The position numbers and the translations under genes were made by a program. The notes below the pieces were generated by a model. It searched no databases. It was not told the DNA's origin and saw only the letters and a program-made list of their open reading frames with translations. Shown here in pieces: positions 43,117 through 54,234 of a stretch of 64,000 bases of DNA. Numbering within the stretch: the stretch's first letter is position 1; each line of letters starts with the position of its first letter. Source of the DNA: Flaveria trinervia (taxonomy: Eukaryota; Streptophyta; Magnoliopsida; Asterales; Asteraceae); NCBI GenBank assembly GCA_025506515.1, contig CM046453.1, positions 32,941,715 through 33,005,714 of the forward strand, written 5' to 3'.

Positions 43117-46100
43117 ATGTTCCTATGTTGAAACCATAGAAAAGGAGGTCCAAGCCAAAGGATTCCTTTTCTTCACCAGTTTCTTCCTCTCAGGCTGTTG
43201 TTTCCAACAAACATGTTAGTTTACCATCTGTTGATGAGAACAGGCCCAAGACCAAAAAGGTTTGGGTCTCAAAATCTAACTAATTTGTTGTATTTTGCAG
43301 GGTTCTTCAACATACCTCAGAGGCATCTGGTATGTAGACAGTGGAGGATCCATGCATATGACAGGAAACAGATCACTTCTTAGTGACTACTCTCAAGGAA
43401 GGAAGGGGTTTGTGTCATTTGGCAATGATGCAAAGGGTTACATCATCGGCAAAGGCTTTGATTCCAATGGGGAAATAAAGTTTGATGATGTTAACCATGT
43501 GGAAAATCTCAAGTACAACCTCTTGAGTGTCAGTCAAATGTGTGACAAAGGCCATGTTGCTCTTTTCACCAGTTAGAACTGTCGGATTCTGTCATCCAAA
43601 GTTCTAAGTTTGATTGATAAGGTGTTGGATGAACACACTCTCCTAAAGGCCAACATGACAGGAAGAGTGTATGCCTTAGATCTCTCCAAGAAAATAGATC
43701 TCAAAGGCCATCCTTGCCTATTTTCCAAGGCTTCCCCTCAAGAATCTATTCTATGGCATAGAAGGCTGGGTCATGTTAATCTCAAAAACATAAATCATCT
43801 CATAAACCATGGTTTAGTAAGGGGACTTCCTATGAAGGAGTTCAAGTGTGAAGATAACTGCACTGCTTGTTTAAAAGGAAAACATCACAAAGCTTCATTT
43901 CCCTCCATAGAAGAACCTAAGTCCACTGTCTGCTTACAGCTTCTTCACATGGATCTCTTTGGTCTTGTGAGAGTGATGAGTATGGCTAAGAAGAAATACT
44001 GTCTGGTAATTGTGGATGATTACTCCAGATTTGTATGGACTTTCTTCTTGCATTCAAAGGATGAGGCTGCGCAGTCCATTATGAACTTTGTGTTACAAGT
44101 TGAGAAGCAGTATTCCCTACTAGTTAAGTTTGTGAGGAGTGACAATGGTACTGAATTCAGAAACCACACACTTGATGAGTTTTACTTATCAAAGGGAATC
44201 AAGAGGTAGTATAGCATCCCAAGAACTACTAAGCAAAGTGGAGTAGTGGAGAGAAAGAACAGGACCCTTATTGAAGCTGCAAGGTCCATGTTGGCTGATT
44301 CTAGACTGCCAATGACTTTTTGGGCTGAAGCTGTCAATACAGCTTGCTATGTACAGAATAGAGTTCTAGTAAATCAGAGGTTGATGAAGACTCCATATGA
44401 AGTTCTTCATCATTTTGCCCCTCTAATTTCATTCTTTAGAGCATTTGGGTGTCCTTGTTTCATTCTTAACACACGATATTAACTCTAAAAATTGATCCTA
44501 TGGTGGATGCAGGGTACTTTGTTGGTTATTCATTAACTTGCAAAGCATACAGAGTTTTCAACTGTAGAAAAAAGATGGTTTAAGAGACTCTACATGTTAA
44601 GTTTGATGAATCTCCAAAGGACAAGATTCCACAAAGCCCTGTGGAGATATTTGATTTGGACATACTGCAATATGTTCCTTATCAAACTCCTGCTGTTGCT
44701 CCTGTCAACAGTCCACCACCTGGTGGTTCTGCTGGTGCTGATGATGATGATGATAGCAGTACTCATCTCTTCAGGTTTAGTGATCAACTGCCTGATTCAG
44801 CTACACCTGATGGTCCTGTAGCTCCAGTAGCACCATCCACAACAAATGCTAATGAGATTTCTTCAAATTCAACTTCCTTTGAATTACCATCCACTGATTG
44901 GTTTCAAGGAAATGATTCACCATCACCATCTGTTGCTGCTGAGACTGCTACAAACACTTGCATAGATCTCATTGTGTATCAAGATATGAAGAATCACCCT
45001 ATGTCTCAAATCATTGGTGATATCACTGCTGGCGTATCAACAATAAGTCAATTGTCAAATTTCTGCTTCTATGCTCTCTTCATCAATCAACAAGAGCCAA
45101 AGAATTATCACATTGCTTTAAAGGACAATGGATGGGTTGATGCCATGCAGCTTGAGCTTCTTCAATTCAAGAAACAGCAAGTGTGGGAACTGGTTCCTTT
45201 ACCTCCAGGTAAGTGTGCAATAGGCACTAAATGGGTGTTTAGGAACAAAACTGATGAAAATGGGCTTATTGTTAAGAACAAGGCCAGACTGGTTGTTCAG
45301 GGGTTTGCACAATAAGAAGGTATTGATTATGATGAAACCTTTGCCCCTGTAGCCATACTGGAAGCAATTCGATTGTTCTTAGCTTATCCTGCTTATCAAA
45401 ACCTTAAAGTTTTTCAAATGGATGTCAAAAGTTCATTTTTGTATGGGAAAATTAAAGAAGAGGTTTATGTATGTCAACCACCAGGCTTTGAGGACAATAA
45501 ACATCCTAATTGGGTGTATAAGCTTGATAAGGCTCTTTATGGGTTGAAACAAGCTCCTAGAGCCTGGTATGAGACATTATCAAACTTTCTTCTGGAAAAT
45601 AATTTCACTAGAGGCACCATAGATAAGACTTTATTCATTAAGAAAGCTGGGCAACATAGTCTACTTGTTCAAATTTATGTAGATGATATTATTTTTGCAT
45701 CCTCTGCTCCACAGTTGTGTGATGCCTTTACAAAGTTGATGCAACAGAAGTTTGAAATGAGTGCCATAGGAGAATTACAGTTCTTTCTGGGTTTGCAAAT
45801 CAAACAAAAGGCTAATGGAATTTTCATTCATCAGTCCCAATACACAAAAGATCTTTTGGAAAAGTTTGATTTACAAAACTGTAAGCCCTCTTCTACCCCC
45901 ATGTCCAGCACCACACAACTGGATACAGATCAGAAAGGTAAGTGGTTGATGAAACACTTTACAGATGTATGATTGGGTCCTTGATGTATTTAACAGCTTC
46001 TAGACCAGATATTATGTTTGCTACATGTGTTTGTGCTAGATTTCAGGCTGCACCTAAGGAGTCTCATTTGATTGCAGTCAAGAGGATCTTTAGATATCTG

Positions 46101-46619
46101 CAAGGCACTCCATTTCTAGGTTTATGGTATTCTACTAGACATTCTGGTAAATTAGTTGCTTTTTCTAACAGTGACTATGCAGGGTGTAAGTTGACCAGGA
46201 AATCAACTTCTGGTGGATGTCAATTCCTAGGCAACTGCTTGATTTCTTGGCAGAGCAAGAAACAGACCTCAGTTGCTACATCAACTGCTGAAGCAGAGTA
46301 CATTGCCGCTGCAAGCTGTACATCTCAGGTACTCTAGCTTCAAAACCAATTATTGGATTATGGCATAACAGAGACTAAGACCCCATTGTTAATGGATAGC
46401 TCTTCAGCTCTTTGTATCGTCAAGAATCCTGTCCAGCACTCTAGGACTAAACATATTGAAGTCAGACACCATTTTATTAGAGATTTTTTTGAAAAAGGTC
46501 CGACTGATCCAAAATTTGTTCCTAGTGCTGATGAGCTTGCAGACATTTTTACTAAGCCTTTGGATAGTTCAACTTTCCACAACCTGGTGTTAAGGCTTGG
46601 TATGCTGCAGCTAGAATAA
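43117..46619 (+). pseudogene. pol: Element E pol: protease, integrase, RT, RNase H
   Basis: Protease: GIWYVDSGGSMHMTGN near 43325. Integrase: zinc domain LWHRRLGHVN and CTACLKGKHH, core HMDLFGLV, RSDNGTEFRNH and VERKNRTLIEAARSM. RT: CAIGTKWVFRNKTDENG, FQMDVKSSFLYGK, and the active site QIYVDD at 45670-45687. RNase H: SDYAGCKLTRKSTSGGC, STAEAEYIAAASC and SSSALCIVKNPVQHS, ending at 46619 with KPLDSSTFHNLVLRLG. Stops or shifts are near 43576, 44206, 44480, 45313, 45950 and 46337. The catalytic boxes I can identify are intact; the polyprotein is not. Confidence 0.92.
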
Positions 46620-46689
46620 GTGACAACTACTGATGATCTCAGCTCACAAGTACCGATGATCATTAGTTCATTATTGTCACATATACTTT

Positions 46690-47280
46690 ATCTGTTAAAA
46701 TAGCTGATGTAGCTACAACAGCTGATGTAGTCACAACAGTTGATGCAGCTACAACTACTGATGTCAGAAATGCAGATTACTGATGTCCTATGAAACACCT
46801 GAAAAACAGATGAAAAGTCTAATGAGTAAGTGTTGAGGACAGTGTGAAACAGCTGAAAAGCTATGAATTGACGACAACAATTGATGAGTAATTACTCTTC
46901 AGATGTTTCTACAACTGTTGTTTCATTCAAACAACTGAAGCCAAAACTATGTCTTCAGTAGTTTACAACTACTGGAGACTAACACCAAGTCTTCAACTAT
47001 TTACAACAACTGCTGACAAAACCACTGTCTTCAGTAGTTTCACAACTACTGATGACTAATACCAAGTCTTCAGTTGTTTCATCACCTGAAGTCAAAACTG
47101 TCTTTAGTAGTTTTATAACTACTGATGACTAAATCAGAGACTTCAGCTGTTTCAACGTCTGAAGGTTAAAACCAAGTCTTCAGTTGTCTATAAGAACTAC
47201 TGATCACACCAATACGGTCAGCCTTTTCAAACCTCTGAAAGTTAATACCACGTCATCAGTAGTTTCAACAACTGATGACT
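46690..47280 (+). repeat. Palindromic word spacer between pol and third ORF
   Basis: Many copies of CAACTACTGATGACTAA and CTTCAGTAGTT alternate, so neighbouring copies can pair. Best cases: 47031-47052 (9-bp perfect arms, loop TCAC) and 47253-47278 (12-bp arms, one mismatch). Three CAACAGCTGATGTAG-like direct repeats open the block near 46700. The same ACTACTGA/TCAGTAGT words make up the hairpins in the LTR of E. Confidence 0.85.
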
Positions 47281-47316
47281 CACACCAAAACCTTCAGTCG
47301 TTTTCTAACCCGACCC

Positions 47317-47324
47317 TTTAAATA
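47317..47324 (+). promoter_or_regulatory. TATA-like box before third ORF of E
   Basis: CCCTTTAAATACC lies at the end of the palindromic spacer and 77 bp before the third-ORF ATG at 47401. The position mirrors the CTATAAAC box in F. A weak candidate 3' splice site (CCACCTTCAG) ends at 47341. Promoter use is inferred. Confidence 0.4.
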
Positions 47325-47400
47325 CCTTATCCCACCTTCAGAGTTTTTATCTTCTCTTCTCAAACCTAACGTTCAAAAACTCTCTACCCTCTCTCCATCA

Positions 47401-50400
47401 ATGGCGACCATGCAACTAAAACCACGACACAACTGTGTCGCACATCTCACCAAATCGCCATACTGGACCAAGTTTCACAACGCCATTGATTTAATGGTTT
47501 AGTCACCCTACAAAACGGCTTTTCTGGTAAATCCCACCATATATGCCAAATCCCTTAACAAATTCTGGACAAACGTCACTCGGTCTCTGAGGAGAATGAC
47601 ACAGAGTCTCTTCAATCGTTTGTCCGTGGCAAAAAAGTGGTCATTACTCCAGACACTCTTCGCCAAACCTTAATCTGGATGATGCCACTTTCCCAACTAG
47701 TTATCCAAAGGGCACAATAGATCAATTATTTGCCCACCATGGATACTAGGGTAACCTGAGTGCATCTACCATACTGAAGAAACATTTCCCGGATGCCGAA
47801 CGTCTTATATTTCATATGGTAAATGTATGCCTTGCCTCCAAGACTTCATCATGGGATCAAATGTCCACAAGGTGGCAACAGGTAATGTACTCCATCCTTG
47901 AGCAACAACCTTTAAATTTTTCTGAAATACTATTTTTAGAGCTCAAGGATATGGCCAAAAAACAAACTGCTAACCTTTGGATATTATATCCTCGGTTCAT
48001 AATGGCCATAATTGAAAACCAGCTTCAAGTTGAGGGACTTGTTGGCCTGGGAGTCCCTGCTATGGCTGTACTGCCGGAAGTATACTCCCGGCACAACTCT
48101 GACCAATCACTGAAAATGGCTGCCAAGCTGCGAAAACCCACGCAGCTGGAACCCACAGCCACCACCACAAAATCCAGAGTCCCCACCAAACCAAAAACAA
48201 AACGCCACGAAATAGCTATTCAAGGAGATGAGTCCCCTAAAGATGCTCCTGTCCCACCAAGGCAGGATATACTGCTGGCTTAAACCCCCAGCAGTATCAG
48301 AGACTCTCCCAGCCACAGCCGCTCAGGATTCCTCTCTAAAGGAACATGCAGCAACCACAGAAGGGGTACCCACAATTTGGGATCTTCCTCATTTGAGGAG
48401 ATTGCCATTGAAGAGCACCATTCTCCCCAGGTGCAAACTGCTTTTACCCCATCTTCCCATGCCAACCTCCCCAACAACCACCAATAAAGGGGAGAACCAC
48501 AGCTATTGAGGACGCGGATCACCATGCTTCTGACAAACCACAACACCGGGGTTTACACGTTCTATCTCCTAGTGTGGATATGGAGATTAGAACATCTAGT
48601 GAGGCTGCCACCTCTTCTGAATCAGCACATGATTAGAATGAGGCTGGTAACATAGCTAAGACCTCACTAGAGGCAACAGCTGATGAAGGACATAGTCCTG
48701 AGGCTAGAAGTCCCCAGTTCCAAGAAAAAGGAGCACATGCTAAAACTGGTCTACACCCAGTGCATGTACATCCTGCTACAAGCAGGAGGTCAGGTGACTC
48801 AGCATCTGCTGATGATGACCTGGGCTTCTTTTATGATGTTCTGGCCCAGAACACAAATCTTGAGGAAGAAGTTAGTAGACTACAAAGACTACTTGACCAA
48901 TTCTCTCAACAAGCAAGTCCATCTGCCACCACAATAAACCCACAGATGGCACCTTCACCTGAAGGTCTCCCATACACTCAGCCACTCAAAACTTCCGAGC
49001 CACCAGCCTCTATTTCTAGCACTGCTTCTCAGGGACAGAACCCCTCTGAGCAACAGCTGCTATCTTTCAGCAATCCCTACCTCTCATCACCCCAATGATC
49101 ATAGACATTGTGATCAAAACCATGGATGAGAGGCTTCCCTTAACCATACAACCCCTGGTGGAGGAGATTATGAGCACCAGGCTTTCTGCTACTCAAACCC
49201 TTGCAACCAATGCAACCAAAAAGGGGAGAGTCAGTCAGTGAAAGCAAAGAGGAAGAGCAAACTGAAAGAAAAGGAAACTGAGAAGGAAGAGGAGTCTGTG
49301 AAGGGAACCGAAAATGATCAAGTGGGTGAAAGTCACAAAGACTTTCATGTCACATATAAGAAGAGGAAGGGTGAAGGAAAAGTGAAAGAACTCCAACTCG
49401 ATGAGATGATCTAAATGGCAGATGCTACACATAGTAAATCAATGGATGCCATTATTGATCAACTGTATAGACAAGGGTTCGATACTGCACAGCTTGACTC
49501 AGAGATCAGGAGACTTGAAGTTGAAGAAATTAACTCAAGATGGGCAAGTTATGATGCATTAGAAAGAGAGAGACTAGAGATCATGATCAGATTCACTGCA
49601 AAATATCTTGGGAGATCATTGATCGAGATTAAATCATGGACCAGGGAACGTATCTTGGCCATAACCTCCAAGATCTGTTCGTCTGAAGCATACACTAAGG
49701 GTTTAGTAGTCCAAGCTTTGAATGAAGCAGGAGCAGGGAGCAGGACTGAGCTAGCCAAACACTCAAAAGCCACACTCACCTCTAAAATGCTAACTCAGCC
49801 TGTCAACATTCCCTCTCCAAAACAACCACAACCACAACCCACAAAACCAACTCCCTTACCCTCTAAACCAACAGCCGATGATGAACCCAAGAAGAAGAAG
49901 AGAAGGGTGTTGAGGCTAGAAGAAGAAGAAGAAGAGGATGATGTGGAAGAAGATAGGCTGCCTCTGTCTGCAGTCCTAACATTGCCTAAAGCCAAACCCA
50001 TGCCCATCACTCCCACCTCACAGATGGAAACTGTGAGAGTAAAGATTGAAGAAGAGCAGCAGCAAAGGTTTCATGACGATGAGATGTTGAAAAGCATCGA
50101 CAAAACTTATGCTGCTTCTTCATCAATAATTAGTATGAAGAAAGAAGCTCTGAGGTTGTACACCCTTGCCAACACATTTCAATATCAGAAGGAAAAGGTG
50201 AGAGTATGGCCTGATCCTAGGGTGGCTCACAGGATTGTAAAGAAATACATTCCTTGGAGATACAAGGGCCAAGTAAAAAGGATCGTAGATGAAGAGATCA
50301 CAGTGGTCCTTGTAGTATCACCCTGGGAGATTGTAGAAGATTTCAAGAAGGCCTATGAGACTAAAAAGCCACCCAAAAGATGTTAGAGAACAGAGTTACT

Positions 50401-50667
50401 AAAAAGAGGTTAGTCTACAAGAGGCTTGAGAACTTCAAACAAAATGAGCTCAGTTTGTTACTTGAAGGGACTCATCCTGATGAGTTTGCATACAGACAGA
50501 TTACAACAGTTGAGCTCAAAAATGGCAAACAGGCCAAGTACATCTCAGAGCTGTATGGGCGTGAAGGATTGTTTGATGGTGAAGCTGAGAACCTGACCAT
50601 GGAAGAACAAATTATGTTTCTCAGAGCATACACCAGAGAATCCTACAGGCTTATACATGGGAAGTGA
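47401..50667 (+). pseudogene. Element E third ORF, function unknown
   Basis: It starts at the ATG at 47401 (ATCAATGGCG, good plant context). The N-terminal domain reads SPYWTKFHNAID, a TAG, then VNPTIYAKSLNKFWTNVT. After a shift come ITPDTLRQTLNLDDATFPT and LWILYPRFIMAIIEN (to 48283). A Pro/Ser-rich part follows, then NTNLEEEVSRLQRLLDQF, a short coiled coil near 48850-48903. The part at 49415-50386 has PKKKKRRV at 49886-49909, followed by a Glu-rich run. The last part is 50380-50667. The total span, about 3.27 kb, equals that in F. Neither signal peptide nor membrane helix is seen. SIRE relatives are often labelled envelope-like here, but the basic motif suggests a nuclear protein. Confidence 0.7.
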
Positions 50668-50873
50668 GTCTCATGGATGGGGGAACAGCTCAGTGTCCAA
50701 TTCCCTAATACAGAGCTCCCATCCATACGTTGCCAACCAAATCATCAGAGACTCATTCCCAGGCTGGTGCTTATATGGGTCATCTTCTCAACAGATCAAG
50801 AGGGAAAAGACCAACAATTCTGCCAACGATAAGTGGGACCTCAATAAAGTTAAAGGTTTTGGCTGCATTGGTT

Positions 50874-50884
50874 CAGGGGGAGTT
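50874..50884 (+). other. Polypurine tract of element E
   Basis: CAGGGGGAGTT directly precedes the TGTTGGACC start of the right LTR. Confidence 0.9.
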
Positions 50885-51793
50885 TGTTGGACCAAAAGAA
50901 CCAATGAGCCGGATCAGAAATACCTTTAAGTCCCACAGACGTCACAACAACTACTGAAGACCACAACAGCTGAAGACAACAGCTGATTACAAAGTCTGAA
51001 CACAAGTGCTGAAGACAAAGTCTGAAGACAAGTGCCGAAGACAAAGTCTGAAGACAAGCGCTGAAGACAAAGTCTGAAGACAAGCGCTGAAGACAAAGTC
51101 TGAAGACACAAATGCTGAAGACAAAGTCTGAAGACACAAGTGCTGAAGACAAAGTCTGAAGACACAAGTGCTGAAGACAAAGTCTGAAGACACAGGTGCT
51201 GAAGACCAAAGTATCAGACGTTGTCATAACAGCTGAAGAGGTCTTCTTCAGTAGTTGTGACGGTTTACCTTTCAGTAGTTTTATGTTTTATCTGTTCAGT
51301 AGTTTGACACAACAGCTGAAGAATACTTCTTCAGTGTTGTGCTCGTCAGTAGTTTTATGTTTTTCAGTAGTTTTGTAAAATGACTGAAGAGCTTGTTCTT
51401 TAGTCGTTGTAGTTTCAGTAGTTTCTTATCAGTAGTTTCATATTTTGTACTTAACACTCTGATATGTTCTTAGTAGTTGTGAACATTTAAGTAGTTTGTT
51501 AAGAGTTAGTTATTTTTGTAATAGATCTGCCAGTTGTCACTTTCCCGTGATAACAGCAGCGATTGCACTCTATATAAGGAGTGTCAACCTATTGTAATAG
51601 GTAGAATGATTTGATCAGAAATATTCGATATTATAGAAACATTCCTTGTTACAGAAATATATTCTCTCATTATAACCGTATTTGTTCATAATGCATACGA
51701 TTATCAAATTCTTGCTACAATTTGTCTAATTCTTGTTCTTATTCCCCTGCATTATGCTCTATTACATCAAACTTTTGATCACTAATCTTGACA
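50885..51793 (+). repeat. 3' LTR of element E
   Basis: 909 bp, TGTTGGACC to CTTGACA, followed by the TAGAT duplication. It is collinear with the left LTR, with its TATA box at 51571-51578 and the first hairpin at 51222-51262. Confidence 0.95.
50995..51211 (+). repeat. Eight-copy minisatellite in right E LTR
   Basis: Same units as 39459-39621 but eight copies (four of 26, three of 28, one of 29 bp), 54 bp longer than the left array. Confidence 0.95.
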
Positions 51794-51798
51794 TAGAT
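51794..51798. other. Target-site duplication of element E, right
   Basis: TAGAT directly follows the LTR end and matches 39344-39348. Confidence 0.95.
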
Positions 51799-54234
51799 TT
51801 GTACTAGCAGCAGGTCTCCATCTTTTTCTTTTATGAACAATGTGCAGTCAATGACTCCCCTGCGAAAGCCGTGTTTCACAAGATGAGTTGAGAGTTTCTC
51901 ATACCAGGCCCTAGGAGCTTGATGAACCCCGTATAAGGCCTGGTCGAGTTTGTAAACTCTGTCCCGATGATAAGGATCTTCAAATCCCTTGGGTTGACTG
52001 ACATACACTGTCTCTCGAATTTCCCAATGAAGGAATGAACTCTTCACATCTAATTGATAGACTTTAATCTTCATACACCATGCATAGTCAAGGAAGATAC
52101 GGATGGCTTCCATCCTTGCCACGACTGCAAATACTTCATTGTAGTCAATCCCATGACTTGGCGAAATCCCTGAACAACCAATACAGCCTTGTTTCTGATA
52201 ATGACCCCTTGGTCATCCTTTTTGCATTTCAAGACCCATTTGGTGCCAATGACCTTAGCACCTTTAGGTCTATCTACCAGAGTCCATACTCCTAACTTCT
52301 TGAATTGAAGAAGTTCTTCTTTCATGGCACTCACCCATGCCTTATCGTTTAATGCATCACTTACGTATTCTGGCTCAAACTGCAAGACAAAACACCGATA
52401 AGCGCCATCATGAATGTAACCCTTTTCCATAACAGAGGCATAATCAGCTGAATATAGCTGATTTTGGGTTTGTACTCCTAATCTGACATCTCCAATGACA
52501 TTGTCTAAGGGATGATAGACGTTTAGACGTGATCCTGGAGTAGTAGGAGCAGCTACCTCAGAGCCAAGATTATGAACATTTGGTTCTGCATCTGAGGTAG
52601 AAGGAGTTTGAGGTTCCGAAGTCGAAGGTGCATCACCGTTAGATGCTTGTAGACTTTCAGGGACTGGAACCTGTTGCTCTTGACTGTTCTGGTCATCTTC
52701 TTCAGTCTCATCTTTAGAGGAGGAGTCACTGTCATTGACTACTCCCCCTGACTGAGTAGATGATTCTCCCTGTAAACTCGATGATGTTGAATCAAGAGAT
52801 GGTGTATTTAAGATATCATCCATCATTCGAGTAGCCAACTCATCATCAGAAGGAGAGATAGGGATGTTGAAGGACTTAAAGAATCCATCATAGTCGAAAA
52901 AGTAGGCAGGTCCTTTGCCAGTAGGTGGTGTGGTATATCTCTGAACATCAACATTACACCACACATCTACTAGACCTGTTGAGTTATTGTAAACTCTCTT
53001 GTTCGGTATGTTGTATCCTAGGAAGATTCCTTCATCAGCCTTCTCGCTGAATTTACCGTCTTGAGTCTTTTTCAAAAGTGTACACAGTGCGCCAAATGGT
53101 TCGAGATACTCCACATTTGGTTTACGTCATTGTAGTAGCTCGTAACATGTCTTTCCGTGGGGCTTGAATATCAGAACTTGATTAAGTGTATAACACGCAT
53201 TAGCCACTGCCTCATTCCAGAATTGGATAGGCAATTTCGAGTCTGCCAGCATTGTCCATGCTGTCTCTATCAAGCTTTTGTTCTTTCTCTCAGCAACACA
53301 ATTCATCTGAGGCGCGTATGCAGAAGTGAATTGATGCACAATTCCTTTTTCCTTGCAGTAAGCCTCCATCCACTGATTCTTGAATTCAGTCCCGTTGTCT
53401 GAGCGTACTTGTCTCACTTCAGCTTGTAGAGAGATTCCAGTGTGGTTACTAACTCCTTGAATGACTCAAATGTTTCTGACTTGGACTTTAGAAACATTAC
53501 CTAAGAGAATCTTATGTAGTCATCAGTAACATCAAAACAGTACAAGTCCCCTGCAATGCTCTTTGTACTGACTGGACCAAACAGATCCATGTGAAGAAGT
53601 TCAAGAGGAAGTTCTATTGAATGAACTTTCTTTTCCTTATGAGACTTCTTCATCTGTTTGCCTTTCTTGCAAGCTATACAAAAATCAAGAAGTTGGAAAT
53701 TCTTGACATTAACTCCTCTCACAAGATCCTTCTAGATCAAGTGATTCATCTTCCGTTGATTGATGTGTCCCATTCTCCTATGTCAGGATATGGAGTCCTT
53801 CTCAGTGGCTTTGGATAGAAAGCATTGAACTTCATGATCCGTTTTAGAAGCTGTTAAGAGATCCAAAACATAAAGGTCTTTTTATCTTGAAGCTGTCATC
53901 AGAACTTGGTTCTCTGGAATAACGTAGTCTTTCTTAAGGACGTAACACTTCTTGTTGTCGAATATGACTTTAAAACCTTTATCACAGATTTGGGAAACAG
54001 AAAGTAAGTTGTTTTGAAGTTGCTGAACGTAGTTCACCCTATCAAACTTAACTTTCTGATTTCCAACTTCTCCCTGAGCTGTGATATAACACCCCTTAAA
54101 CGAAACATGCCCTCCTTTTATTTGCTTGACATTTGATAAAAGAGCTTTGTTTCCTGTCATGTGCCTGGATGCTCCACTGTCTACAATCCATGTGTTGGTT
54201 TCAGCACTGTAGTGAACACCCTGCACATTCAAAG
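51799..54234 (-). pseudogene. pol: Element F protease, integrase and RT N-terminal part
   Basis: Protease: TWIVDSGASRHMTGN (near 54200). Integrase: CIACKKGKQMKK, LLHMDLFGPVSTKS, VRSDNGTEFKNQ and AERKNKSLIETAWTM. Integrase tail and linker: 53114 leftward, FLGYNIPNKRVYNN. RT: AKVIGTKWVLKCKKDDQG, VYQLDVKSSFLHWE and LDQALYGVHQAPRAWYEKL, up to LLLVQIYV, where element E interrupts. Frame changes are near 53880, 53500, 53420, 53120 and 52100. The rest of RT continues at 39343. Confidence 0.9.

Larger units (their letters stand above)
39349..51793 (+). mobile_element. Element E: SIRE-like copia nested in F
   Basis: A complete insertion of about 12.4 kb with two LTRs, primer-binding site, polypurine tract and TAGAT duplication, in the opposite strand to F. 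The order is LTR, leader, gag, pol, palindrome-rich spacer, third ORF, LTR. By hand count the two LTRs differ at about 21 sites in about 560 alignable bp outside the minisatellite, nearly 4 percent. That is similar to F, although E must be younger. Confidence 0.97.
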
